NCBI RefSeq assembly: GCF_016722785.1
Contig: NZ_JAEQNE010000006.1
Coordinates: 168,501-232,500, forward strand
Direction of reading: 5' to 3'
From: Ramlibacter monticola
GTDB taxonomy: Bacteria; Pseudomonadota; Gammaproteobacteria; Burkholderiales; Burkholderiaceae_C
DNA: 64,000 bases
Shown: in pieces, positions 16,673 to 24,122 of the stretch
Position numbering within the stretch: the stretch's first letter is position 1
Layout of the letters: every line of letters starts with the position of its first letter
Position numbers and translations under genes: made by a program
The notes under the pieces: generated by a model
Told to the model about the DNA's origin: nothing
The model's input: the letters and a program-made list of their open reading frames with translations, nothing else
Database searches by the model: none

Positions 16673-17013
16673 AGCAGCTCGAAGTCCAGATCATGGGCCA
16701 GAGCTACCTGCTCGGATGCCCGGAAGGCGGCGAGCAGCGCCTGCTGGAAGCCGTGGAGAAGGTCGACACCGCCATGTGCCGCATCCGCGACGCCGGCAAG
16801 GTGAAGGCGCGCGACCGCATCGCGGTGCTGGCGGCGCTGAACCTCGCGTTCGACCTCGCCGGCAAGGCCGCTGCGCCTCCGCTGCAGGCCTCCAGCTTCG
16901 CCAACGGCGACGCCACCGTCACCAACCTGCGCAACCTCGCCGACGACGTGAAGATGGCGCAATTGCTGGTGCGCCTGGACAAGGCGCTGGGCGACGACGG
17001 CCGGCTGCTCTGA
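16669..17013 (+). CDS. zapA: Cell division protein ZapA
   Basis: 114-residue cytosolic protein that bundles FtsZ filaments at midcell. The N-terminus MKQLEVQIMGQSYLLGCPEGGEQ is the family signature (globular domain), followed by an RDRIAVLAALNLAFDLA helix and a C-terminal helical part. It is translationally coupled to the ZapB-like gene. As in many proteobacteria, a 6S RNA gene follows it. Confidence 0.95.
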   Translation: MKQLEVQIMGQSYLLGCPEGGEQRLLEAVEKVDTAMCRIRDAGKVKARDRIAVLAALNLAFDLAGKAAAPPLQASSFANGDATVTNLRNLADDVKMAQLLVRLDKALGDDGRLL

Positions 17014-17024
17014 GGCCGGGAAAA

Positions 17025-17133
17025 CCAGACAGCCGGACGCAGAGATTGCGCAGAGGGCGCAGAGAAGACCTTTTTGAAGGTTTTTTCTGCGCCCTCTGCG
17101 TATCCTTTGCGCCCTCTGCGTTCGGCTGTCTGG
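17025..17133. repeat. Dispersed CGCAGAGG-type palindromic repeat, copy 1
   Basis: A long imperfect palindrome: CCAGACAGCCG at the left and CGGCTGTCTGG at the right enclose repeated GCGCAGAG / CTCTGCGC units, with a GAAGACC...GGTTTTTTCTGC centre. It lies 12 bases after zapA and would form a large hairpin in either strand. A second copy with the same outer and central modules is at 34384-34495. Confidence 0.85.
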
Positions 17134-17214
17134 TGTCCACCCGAACAGGCAAAGCAGTTGAGCTTAGCCGCAATCATGTCAAGCCTGAAAATCTCTGATG
17201 GCATCGCAGTGGCA

Positions 17215-17245
17215 TTGCACCCGGAGGCGATTTGGGACCTAGAAT
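17215..17245 (+). promoter_or_regulatory. Candidate sigma-70 promoter of the 6S RNA gene
   Basis: TTGCAC (17215-17220) and TAGAAT (17240-17245) are separated by 19 bases. The -10 lies 6 bases before the G at 17252 where the closing stem of the 6S RNA begins. The spacer is slightly long; the assignment depends on the 6S call. Confidence 0.5.
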
Positions 17246-17251
17246 GGATTC

Positions 17252-17423
17252 GTCTGCAGTGCGTATCGGGCTTTATATTTCCTTGAACCAATGCTCAACG
17301 AGCAAGGGCTTGGAACATCGCTCGGTGAGCGTGAACATCTCGCGTCAGATGATCCCAACGCCGAAGCTGACCTCGCCCACCTGAACCCCGGTTCAGGATG
17401 CGGTCCGGTGGCACTACAGACAC
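17252..17423 (+). ncRNA. ssrS: 6S RNA
   Basis: Regulatory RNA that binds the housekeeping RNA polymerase holoenzyme. The position right after zapA is classic. GTCTGCAGTG (17252-17261) pairs with CACTACAGAC (17412-17421) to close the molecule. Internally there is a GCTCGGTGAGCG segment and, on the 3' side, the CCTGAACCCCGGTTCAGG hairpin followed by ATGCGGTCCGGTGGCA, matching the layout of betaproteobacterial 6S RNAs, as far as I recall them. Length is about 172 bases. Exact ends are estimated. Confidence 0.82.
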
Positions 17424-17432
17424 CTTATTCCG

Positions 17433-17465
17433 GCCGGCCGCCTCGCGCGGCCGGCTCCGTTTTCG
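17433..17465 (+). terminator. Intrinsic terminator after 6S RNA
   Basis: CCGGCCGC and GCGGCCGG arms around a five-base loop (17434-17454), followed by CTCCGTTTTC. It lies about 10 bases beyond the 6S closing stem. Confidence 0.6.
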
Positions 17466-17551
17466 AAGCCCCCTCGCACGGCTGAGCCACAATGGCGTCA
17501 TGCGTCCGCCGCGTGGCGGCCGCCCCGCGCGCCGCGCGCGGCACAAGAACG

Positions 17552-18352
17552 ATGTTGCTGCAACCCGTCCTGATTCTCGAACTGCTGCTCGCCGGCGTCG
17601 GCGCCGGGCTGCTGTCCGGCCTGCTGGGCATCGGCGGCGCGATGGTGCTGGTCCCCGTCCTCACCTTCGTGCTGGGACACACCGGGACGCCGCCCGAGTA
17701 CACCGTGAAGATGGCGGTGGCGACCTCGCTCGCCACGATCATGTTCACCTCCGCATCCTCCGTGCGCGCGCACCACCGGCGCGGCGCCGTGCGCTGGGAC
17801 ATCGCCCGCGTGCTCGCGCCCGGCATCGTGCTGGGCTCGCTGGCGGGCGCGCAGGTGGCGGTCGCCCTGCCCTCGAAGGCGCTGGGCATCCTGTTCGCCG
17901 TCTTCATCGCGTTCTCGGCGACGCAGATGCTGCTCAATCGCAAGCCGCAGGCCTCGCGCACCATTCCGCGCCCGGCCGCCACCTTCGGCGTGGGCCTCGT
18001 GATCGGCCTGCTCTCGGCCATCGTGGGCGCCGGCGGCGCCTTCATCTCCGTGCCCTTCATGACCTGGTGCAACGTGAAGATCCACGAAGCCGTGGGCACC
18101 TCCGCGGCGCTGGGCTTCCCGATCGCGCTGGCCGGCACGGCGGGCTACATCTGGGCCGGCCGCGCGCTGCCGCAGGCGCCGCCCGGCTCGATCGGCTACA
18201 TCTTCGTTCCCGGCCTCGTGATCATCGCGCTGGCCAGCATGACCCTCGCGCCGCTCGGCGCGCGCATCGCCCATGGCATGGAGATCCAGCCGCTCAAGCG
18301 GATCTTCGCCGTGGTCCTCTACTGCATCTCCGCGTACTTCCTGCTGCGCTGA
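17552..18352 (+). CDS. TauE/SafE-type membrane exporter
   Basis: 266-residue inner-membrane protein with about eight hydrophobic segments and two related halves (GLLSGLLGIGGAMVLVPVL near residue 20; GLVIGLLSAIVGAGGAFISVPFM near residue 150), the duplicated motif of the TauE/SafE (DUF81) family. Members export sulfite, sulfoacetate or other small organic anions; the substrate here is unknown. The start ATG is chosen over the longer frame because the upstream extension is low-complexity Arg/Ala sequence. It precedes the formyltransferase gene by 14 bases. Confidence 0.88.
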   Translation: MLLQPVLILELLLAGVGAGLLSGLLGIGGAMVLVPVLTFVLGHTGTPPEYTVKMAVATSLATIMFTSASSVRAHHRRGAVRWDIARVLAPGIVLGSLAGAQVAVALPSKALGILFAVFIAFSATQMLLNRKPQASRTIPRPAATFGVGLVIGLLSAIVGAGGAFISVPFMTWCNVKIHEAVGTSAALGFPIALAGTAGYIWAGRALPQAPPGSIGYIFVPGLVIIALASMTLAPLGARIAHGMEIQPLKRIFAVVLYCISAYFLLR

Positions 18353-18366
18353 CCAAGGAGCCCGCC

Positions 18367-19326
18367 ATCGCCCGCATCGCCTTCATCGGACAACAGGAAT
18401 TCGGCAAGGCCGTCCTGGAAGCCTTCATCGCCCGCGGCGACACCATCGCCGGCGTGTTCTGCGTCCCCGACAAGCCCGGCGCCAGGCCCGACGCGCTGAA
18501 GGCCGACGCCCTGGCGCTGGGCCTGCAGGTCTTCACCTTCCCCAGCCTGCGCAGCCCCGAGGCCGAAGCCGCCATGCGTTCGCTCGACGCGGACATCGGC
18601 ATCATGGCCTACGTGCTGCAGTTCGCGCCGCAGTCCTTCGTCAACATCCCCAGGCACGGCACGATCCAGTTCCATCCCTCGCTGCTGCCGCTGCACCGCG
18701 GGCCGTCGTCCATCAGCTGGCCGATCGCGCTCGGCGCGAAGCGCACCGGCATCACGATCTTCCGCCCCACCGACGGCCTCGACGAAGGCCCCGTGGTGCT
18801 GCAGAAGACCTGCGACATCGGCGCCGACGAGACGCTCGGCGAGGTCTACTTCAACAAGCTGTTCCCGTTGGGCGTGGCGGCCCTGCTGGAGGCCACCGAC
18901 CTCGTGATGGCCGGCCGCCACGAGGAGCGCGTGCAGGACGAATCGACCGCCACCTACGAGGGCTGGATGCACGACGAGGAGTGCGAGATCCACTGGCCCG
19001 GCCACGTGGACACCATCTACAACCTGATCCGCGCCTGCAACCCGGCGCCGGGCGCCTGGATGATGCTCGATGGGACGAAGGTGCGCGTGTACGACTGCCG
19101 CAAGCACGTGGTGGGGCGCTTCGTCGCGCGCGGCCACAAGCCGGGCGACGTCGCCGGCGTCACCGAGCACTCGATCGTGATCTGGGCCCAGGGCGGCCTG
19201 GTCGAGATCCTGAAGCTGCGCCCCGAGGGCAGCGGCAAGATGAGTGCCGGCGAGTTCGCGCGCCAGCGCGGCCTGGCTATTTCGACCGGGTGGCAGTCCT
19301 GGGTGCGGCAGGCTTCGCCGGCCTGA
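18367..19326 (+). CDS. Formyltransferase-fold protein (Fmt/ArnA-like), apparent non-ATG start
   Basis: About 319 residues, cytosolic. The N-terminal half is a formyl-transferase Rossmann domain (RIAFIGQQEFGKAVLEAF; catalytic-loop region IQFHPSLLPLHRGPSSISWPI; RTGITIFRPTDGLDEGPVV), and the C-terminal part resembles the Fmt C-terminal domain. The frame has no nearby ATG, GTG or TTG. AAGGAG (18355-18360) lies 6 bases before ATC at 18367, which is taken as the provisional start; CTG at 18349 is an alternative. It probably uses 10-formyltetrahydrofolate, but the acceptor is unknown. The last 50 bases overlap the convergent LysR gene. Confidence 0.8.
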   Translation: MARIAFIGQQEFGKAVLEAFIARGDTIAGVFCVPDKPGARPDALKADALALGLQVFTFPSLRSPEAEAAMRSLDADIGIMAYVLQFAPQSFVNIPRHGTIQFHPSLLPLHRGPSSISWPIALGAKRTGITIFRPTDGLDEGPVVLQKTCDIGADETLGEVYFNKLFPLGVAALLEATDLVMAGRHEERVQDESTATYEGWMHDEECEIHWPGHVDTIYNLIRACNPAPGAWMMLDGTKVRVYDCRKHVVGRFVARGHKPGDVAGVTEHSIVIWAQGGLVEILKLRPEGSGKMSAGEFARQRGLAISTGWQSWVRQASPA

Positions 19327-20239
19327 CACCGAGCGCCTGGTCGATCAGCGTCGCGCCATCGGCCAGCAGGAAGTTCTTGAAGGCCTGCGCCACCGGCGGC
19401 AGCCGCTTGGCGCGCCGGTGCACCACGAACCAGTTCAGCATCAGCGGGAAGGCCTGCACGTCGAGCACCGCGAGGCTGCCCGCCTGCAGTTCGCGGCTGA
19501 CGGTGTGCGCCGACAGGAAGCTCACCCCCATGCCCGCCATCACCGCCTGCTTGATGGTCTCGGTGCTGCGGATCTCCATCGCGACGTTGAGCCCGCCAAG
19601 GTTGCCGCCGAAGGCCTGCGCCATCGAGTTCCAGGTGTCGGAGCCCTTCTCGCGCACCACGAAGGGCTCGCGGATCACGCGGTAGATCGGGATGCGCGGC
19701 GTCTTCGCCAGCGGGTGCGTGGGCGCGGCCACCACCACGTAGGGGTGCGGCGCGAAGGCCTCCGCCACCGTGTCCTCGTCCTCCGGCGGGCGCACCATCA
19801 CCGCGAGGTCCGTCGTGTTGTCCCGCAGCTGGGCCAGCAGTTCCTCGCGGTTGCAGACGCCGAAGTTCAGCGTCACGCCCTCGTGGCGCTGCGCGAACTC
19901 GACGAGCAGGCGCGGAAAGAAATAGTCACCGGCGCTGATGACCGAGACATTGAGCCGACCGCCGGAGACGCCCTTGTACTGGGCCATCGCCTCCTCGGCT
20001 TCCTGGAACTTCTGGATGATCTCGCGGCTCGACTGCAGCATCTGCGCGCCCGCCGGCGTGAGGTGGATCTTCTTGCCCAGTTGCTCGAACAGCGGCAGGC
20101 CCGCGTGCTCCTCGAGCTTGCGCACCTGCGTCGACACGGCCGGCTGGGTCAGGTGCAGTTCCTCCGCGGCCCGCGAGAAGCTGCGGTGCCGCGCCACGGC
20201 CTCGAAGACCTTGAGCTGGCGCAGGGTGGCGTTCTTCAT
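19277..20239 (-). CDS. LysR-family regulator, CbbR-like
   Basis: 320-residue transcription factor. The N-terminal winged helix-turn-helix (LRQLKVFEAVARHRSFSRAAEELHLTQPAVSTQVRKLEE) is very close in pattern to CbbR proteins, which control CO2-fixation genes, followed by a LysR effector domain (GVCNREELLAQLRDNTTDLAVM). No Calvin-cycle genes are in the window, so the CbbR resemblance may only reflect ancestry. It is divergent from the 74-residue gene at 20349, and its 3' end overlaps the formyltransferase gene; either could be a target. Confidence 0.92.
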   Translation of the reverse strand: MKNATLRQLKVFEAVARHRSFSRAAEELHLTQPAVSTQVRKLEEHAGLPLFEQLGKKIHLTPAGAQMLQSSREIIQKFQEAEEAMAQYKGVSGGRLNVSVISAGDYFFPRLLVEFAQRHEGVTLNFGVCNREELLAQLRDNTTDLAVMVRPPEDEDTVAEAFAPHPYVVVAAPTHPLAKTPRIPIYRVIREPFVVREKGSDTWNSMAQAFGGNLGGLNVAMEIRSTETIKQAVMAGMGVSFLSAHTVSRELQAGSLAVLDVQAFPLMLNWFVVHRRAKRLPPVAQAFKNFLLADGATLIDQALGVRPAKPAAPRTATRSK

Positions 20240-20263
20240 GCGTGCCGATCATAATCTGCAGAT

Positions 20264-20276
20264 GATGGAAACCATC
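20264..20276. promoter_or_regulatory. Candidate LysR-type operator
   Basis: GATGG-AAA-CCATC dyad in the 109-bp gap between the divergent LysR gene and the small gene at 20349. Dyads at this place commonly bind the adjacent LysR protein. Inference only. Confidence 0.35.
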
Positions 20277-20348
20277 AACTACTTTCACTATCATTAATCG
20301 AACCAGGCGCCTAGAGTGCAAGGCATCGGAGTACGAAAGGAGACCGTC

Positions 20349-20573
20349 ATGCGCCAGCAAAGCACGCCCGTGCAGGCCACGCCTCTTTCCCATGTCTGCA
20401 GCGCCGACGAGGAGCTGGACCTGACCTGCGATTGGGACCCGCAGCGCCACGGCGAGGGCCGCGAAGGCCTGCGCGCCTACGTCGAGAAGGAGCTGCCGCA
20501 CCTGCTGCGCGCCTACGACGCCGAGTTCCTGGTCGATGCGCTGGCCCGTGCACGCGGCCGCAGGCAATCCTGA
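20349..20573 (+). CDS. Small conserved-looking protein of unknown function
   Basis: 74 residues, soluble and acidic (DEELDLTCDWDPQRHGEGREGLRAYVEKELPHLLRAYDAEFLVDALARARG). AAAGGAG lies 8 bases before the ATG, a strong ribosome site that supports translation and the start. No motif recognised. It is divergent from the CbbR-like regulator and may be its target. Confidence 0.6.
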   Translation: MRQQSTPVQATPLSHVCSADEELDLTCDWDPQRHGEGREGLRAYVEKELPHLLRAYDAEFLVDALARARGRRQS

Positions 20574-20771
20574 ACGGCCACCTCCGCAGCGCGGCGCCTC
20601 TCCCGGCGCCGCTTTCGCATGGGGGCCCAGCAGGAAGAATGTTCACGCGTTCCTCGGTAGTCGCACCGATGGACGCCTGCGTGCCCTTCGCGCCAGAGTG
20701 TTTTCCGCCCCGCAGAGAGGCGTCGCACCGCCCCCGGACTTTCCCTAGACGCCGTCCTGATTTCCGCAAAA

Positions 20772-20785
20772 TTGACCGCAGTCAA
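20772..20785. promoter_or_regulatory. FNR-type palindrome upstream of tctC
   Basis: TTGACCGCAGTCAA, a perfect TTGAC-N4-GTCAA dyad centred about 110 bases before tctC. It and its flanks (AAAA before, GAGG after) are identical to the site at 27349-27362 upstream of the oxalyl-CoA decarboxylase gene. Predicted to bind the Crp/Fnr-family protein encoded at 26696-27304. Confidence 0.7.
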
Positions 20786-20887
20786 GAGGATTCGGAGCCG
20801 GTTGGCCGGAGCATGCGACGCGGTCTCGCGATGGACGTCATCAACGGACAAGATGGCGCGGCGGGGCAAGCTCAAGGAGACAAAAGC

Positions 20888-21904
20888 GTGAAGCCAAGCA
20901 AAGTCATGTTCCGCACGTCGGTCGCCCTGTCGGCCGTCGCAGCTTCCGCCGCCATGTTCGCGGCACCCGCCTTCGCGGCGTGGGAACCCTCCAAGCCCGT
21001 GGAGTTCGTGGTGCCCGCCGGCACCGGCGGCGGCGCGGACCAGATGGCCCGCCTGATCCAGGGCGTGGTGGTCAAGCACAACCTGATGAAGCAGCCCCTG
21101 GTGGTGGTCAACAAGTCGGGCGGCGCCGGCGCCGAAGGCTTCCTCGACGTGAAGAACGCCAAGGGCGATCCGCACAAGATCGTGGTGACGCTGTCGAACC
21201 TGTTCACCACCCCGCTGGCCACCGGCGTGCCCTTCAACTGGCGCGACATGACCCCGGTGTCGATGATGGCGCTGGACAACTTCGTGCTGTGGGTCAACGC
21301 CGAGACGCCCTACAAGACCGCCAAGGACTACCTCGCCGCCGCCAAGGCCGCAGGCCCGGGCAAGATCAAGATGGGCGGCACCGGCTCCAAGCAGGAGGAC
21401 CAGATCCTCACCGTGGGCCTCGAGAAGGCCACGGGCGCCAAGTTCATCTACGTGCCCTTCAAGGGCGGCGGCGAAGTGGCCGTGCAGCTGGTCGGCAAGC
21501 ACGTGGACTCCACGGTGAACAACCCCATCGAAGCCGTGGCGCAGTGGCGCGCCGGCCAGCTACGGCCGCTGTGCGTGTTCGACGAAAAGCGCATGCCGTA
21601 CAAGAACAAGGTGACCGACACCATGTCCTGGGGCGACATCCCGACCTGCGCCGAATCCGGCGTGCCCACGCACTACACCATGCTGCGCGGCATCTTCATG
21701 CCGCCCGGCGTCAGCGCGGAGCAGAAGCAGTTCTACGTCGACCTGCTGAAGAAGGTCCGCGAGACGCCCGAGTGGAAGGACTACATGGAGAAGGGCGCGT
21801 TCAACCAGACCTACATGGACGGCGACGCCTTCTTCCAGTGGCTGGGCAAGGCGGAGCAGAACCACCGCGAGCTGATGAAGGACGCCGGCTTCCTCGCCAA
21901 GTAG
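20888..21904 (+). CDS. tctC: Tripartite tricarboxylate transporter binding protein (TctC/Bug)
   Basis: 338-residue periplasmic binding protein with a signal peptide (VALSAVAASAAMFAAPAFA). The Bug/TctC landmarks are KPVEFVVPAGTGGGADQMARLI, VVVNKSGGAGAEGFLD and GTGSKQEDQI. AAGGAG lies 9 bases before the GTG at 20888, so that start is preferred; ATG at 20909 is possible. Together with tctB and tctA it forms a complete secondary uptake system for an organic (di/tri)carboxylate. The FNR-type site it shares with oxalate genes suggests oxalate or a related acid as substrate. Confidence 0.92.
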   Translation: MKPSKVMFRTSVALSAVAASAAMFAAPAFAAWEPSKPVEFVVPAGTGGGADQMARLIQGVVVKHNLMKQPLVVVNKSGGAGAEGFLDVKNAKGDPHKIVVTLSNLFTTPLATGVPFNWRDMTPVSMMALDNFVLWVNAETPYKTAKDYLAAAKAAGPGKIKMGGTGSKQEDQILTVGLEKATGAKFIYVPFKGGGEVAVQLVGKHVDSTVNNPIEAVAQWRAGQLRPLCVFDEKRMPYKNKVTDTMSWGDIPTCAESGVPTHYTMLRGIFMPPGVSAEQKQFYVDLLKKVRETPEWKDYMEKGAFNQTYMDGDAFFQWLGKAEQNHRELMKDAGFLAK

Positions 21905-21913
21905 CCGTCCACT

Positions 21914-21938
21914 AACGCCCCCGCACGCCGGGGGCGTT
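21914..21938 (+). terminator. Hairpin between tctC and tctB (attenuator-like)
   Basis: AACGCCCCCG and CGGGGGCGTT arms 10 bases after tctC. The following CCGTTTCC is only weakly T-rich, so partial termination or 3'-end protection is more likely than a full stop; this would favour excess binding protein over membrane subunits. Confidence 0.5.
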
Positions 21939-22007
21939 CCGTTTCCAGGTTCCCCTTTCCGAGAACGATTCACGCAACAGGCCGGCAGGCGGCAGGAGAC
22001 AAGCGCA

Positions 22008-22529
22008 ATGGAGATCCAACAGCAGCCCGAAGGCGCCGAGCGCACGGGCGTGCCCACGTTCGCGGTCGAGGCCGTCGTCGCGGCCCTGGTGCTGCTCATG
22101 GGCCTGGTCGTCACCACGACGAGTTGGAAGCTCGGCGCGGGCTGGATGAGCGACGGCCCCGGCGCCGGCTACTTTCCGTTCTACATCGGCGTGATCCTGT
22201 GCGTCTCCGGTGGCGGCATCCTGTACCAGTCGCTGCTGGGCAAGAAGCGCAACACCGAGATCTTCGTCGACCGGGAGCAGATCAAGCGCGTGCTGGTGGT
22301 GCTGATCCCCGCCGCGGTCTATGTCGGCGCGATCCAGCTCGTGGGCATGTACGTGGCCTCGGCGATCTACATCGCCGGCTTCATGATCATCCTGGGCAAG
22401 TTCCCGCGCGTGAAGAGCGTGCTGCTCGCGCTCGCGATCGCCGCCATCTTCTTCGCGATGTTCGAAGTCTGGTTCAAGGTCCCGCTGCACAAGGGCGTCC
22501 TGAACCCGCTCGGCTTCCTGGGCTATTGA
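22008..22529 (+). CDS. tctB: Tripartite tricarboxylate transporter small membrane subunit (TctB)
   Basis: 173-residue inner-membrane protein with four hydrophobic segments and the TctB features GAGWMSDGPGAGYFPFYIGVILCVSGG and, near the end, FKVPLHKGVLNPLGFLGY. It partners TctA in transport of the acid delivered by TctC. GGAG lies 11 bases before the ATG. Followed by tctA after 34 bases. Confidence 0.93.
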   Translation: MEIQQQPEGAERTGVPTFAVEAVVAALVLLMGLVVTTTSWKLGAGWMSDGPGAGYFPFYIGVILCVSGGGILYQSLLGKKRNTEIFVDREQIKRVLVVLIPAAVYVGAIQLVGMYVASAIYIAGFMIILGKFPRVKSVLLALAIAAIFFAMFEVWFKVPLHKGVLNPLGFLGY

Positions 22530-22563
22530 GCCCGCCCCGCAACCAGGCAACGGACTTCCGCTC

Positions 22564-24093
22564 ATGACCGAACTCAGCGCACTGTTCCATGGCTTCAGCG
22601 TCATCCTGACGCCGATGAACATGCTCCTCATGCTGGTGGGCATCACGCTCGGCGTGCTCATCGGCGTGCTGCCGGGGCTCGGCGGCGCCAACGGCGTCGC
22701 CATCCTGCTGCCCCTGACCTTCACGATGTCGCCCACCTCGGCGATCATCATGCTGTCCTGCATCTACTGGGGCGCCCTCTTCGGCGGCGCCATCACCTCG
22801 GTGCTGTTCAACATCCCTGGCGAACCGTGGTCCGTGGCCACCACCTTCGACGGCTATCCGCTGGCGCAGAAGGGGCAGGCGGGGCAGGCGCTGACGGCGG
22901 CCTTCACCTCCTCCTTCGTCGGCGCCTTCGTCGCGGTGCTGATGATCACCTTCATGGCCCCGCTGGTCGCCAAGTTCGCGCTGAAGTTCGGCCCGCCGGA
23001 GTTCTTCGCGGTGTACCTGCTGACCTTCTGCAGCTTCGTGGGCATGGGCAAGGGCTCGCCCTTCAAGATCCTGGCCTCGATGGCGATCGGCTTCGCGCTG
23101 GCCGCCGTGGGCATGGACACCGTCACCGGCCAGCTGCGCCTCACCTTCGGGTTCGAGGAACTGATGCGCGGCTTCGACTTCCTGATCGCGGTGATCGGCC
23201 TGTTCGGCATCGGCGAGATCCTGCTGTCGATGGAGGAAGGCCTTGCCTTTTCCGGCAAGACCGCCAGGATCAGCCCGAGGGTCGTGCTCGAGACCTGGAA
23301 GCAGTTGCCAAAGTACTGGATGACCTCGGTGCGCAGCTCACTGGTCGGCATGTGGATGGGCATCACCCCCGGCGGCGCGACGCCGGCCTCCTTCATGAGC
23401 TATGGCCTGGCGAAGAAGATGTCGAAGGACGGCGCCAAGTTCGGCACCGGCCAGCTCGAAGGCGTGGTTGCGCCGGAAACCGCGGCGCACGCCGCCGGCA
23501 CGAGCGCCCTGCTCCCGATGCTGGCGCTGGGCATCCCCGGTTCGCCGACCGCCGCGGTGCTGCTGGGCGGCCTGCTGATCTGGGGCCTGCAGCCCGGCCC
23601 GCTGCTGTTCGTGGAGCAGAAGGACTTCGTCTGGGGCCTGATCGCTTCGATGTACCTCGGCAACCTGGCCGGCCTGATCGTGGTGCTGACCACAGTGCCG
23701 CTGTTCGCATCCATCCTGCGCATCCCCTTCTCGATCATCGCCCCGGTGATCGTGGTGATCTGCGCGATCGGTGCCTTCACCGTGCACAACGCGATGATGG
23801 ACGTGTGGCTGATGCTGCTGTTCGGCGTGGTCGGCTACGTGTTCAAGAAGCTCGACTACCCGTTGGCGCCGCTGGTGCTGGCCCTGGTGCTGGGCGACAA
23901 GGCGGAGGATTCGTTCCGCCAGGCCATGCTGGTGTCGCAGGGCGACCTGTCGATCATGGTGGCCAATCCGCTGGTGGGCACCATCACCGGCCTGGCGCTG
24001 CTGCTGCTGTTCTGGCCGCTGCTCTCGAAGCTCGTGCACAAGCTGCGCCCGCCCAAGGGCAGCAACTTCGCGTCCGAGCAGCCCGTGGACTGA
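22564..24093 (+). CDS. tctA: Tripartite tricarboxylate transporter large membrane subunit (TctA)
   Basis: 509-residue inner-membrane carrier with about eleven hydrophobic segments. Two TctA motifs are visible: GVLIGVLPGLGGANGVAILLPLTF near residue 36, and the second-half GIPGSPTAAVLLGGLLIWGLQPGP. It performs the secondary transport step. Gene order tctC-tctB-tctA is standard, and the same unit continues into the kinase-like gene 29 bases later. Confidence 0.95.
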   Translation: MTELSALFHGFSVILTPMNMLLMLVGITLGVLIGVLPGLGGANGVAILLPLTFTMSPTSAIIMLSCIYWGALFGGAITSVLFNIPGEPWSVATTFDGYPLAQKGQAGQALTAAFTSSFVGAFVAVLMITFMAPLVAKFALKFGPPEFFAVYLLTFCSFVGMGKGSPFKILASMAIGFALAAVGMDTVTGQLRLTFGFEELMRGFDFLIAVIGLFGIGEILLSMEEGLAFSGKTARISPRVVLETWKQLPKYWMTSVRSSLVGMWMGITPGGATPASFMSYGLAKKMSKDGAKFGTGQLEGVVAPETAAHAAGTSALLPMLALGIPGSPTAAVLLGGLLIWGLQPGPLLFVEQKDFVWGLIASMYLGNLAGLIVVLTTVPLFASILRIPFSIIAPVIVVICAIGAFTVHNAMMDVWLMLLFGVVGYVFKKLDYPLAPLVLALVLGDKAEDSFRQAMLVSQGDLSIMVANPLVGTITGLALLLLFWPLLSKLVHKLRPPKGSNFASEQPVD

Positions 24094-24122
24094 GTCATCC
24101 GTAGAGAGGAAGGGGACCTGTC

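Noticed and set aside
20795..20812. Sigma-54 promoter before tctC
   Set aside because: TTGGCCGGAGCATGC has GG and GC elements one base too close and lacks the TTGC core; no sigma-54 activator is nearby.
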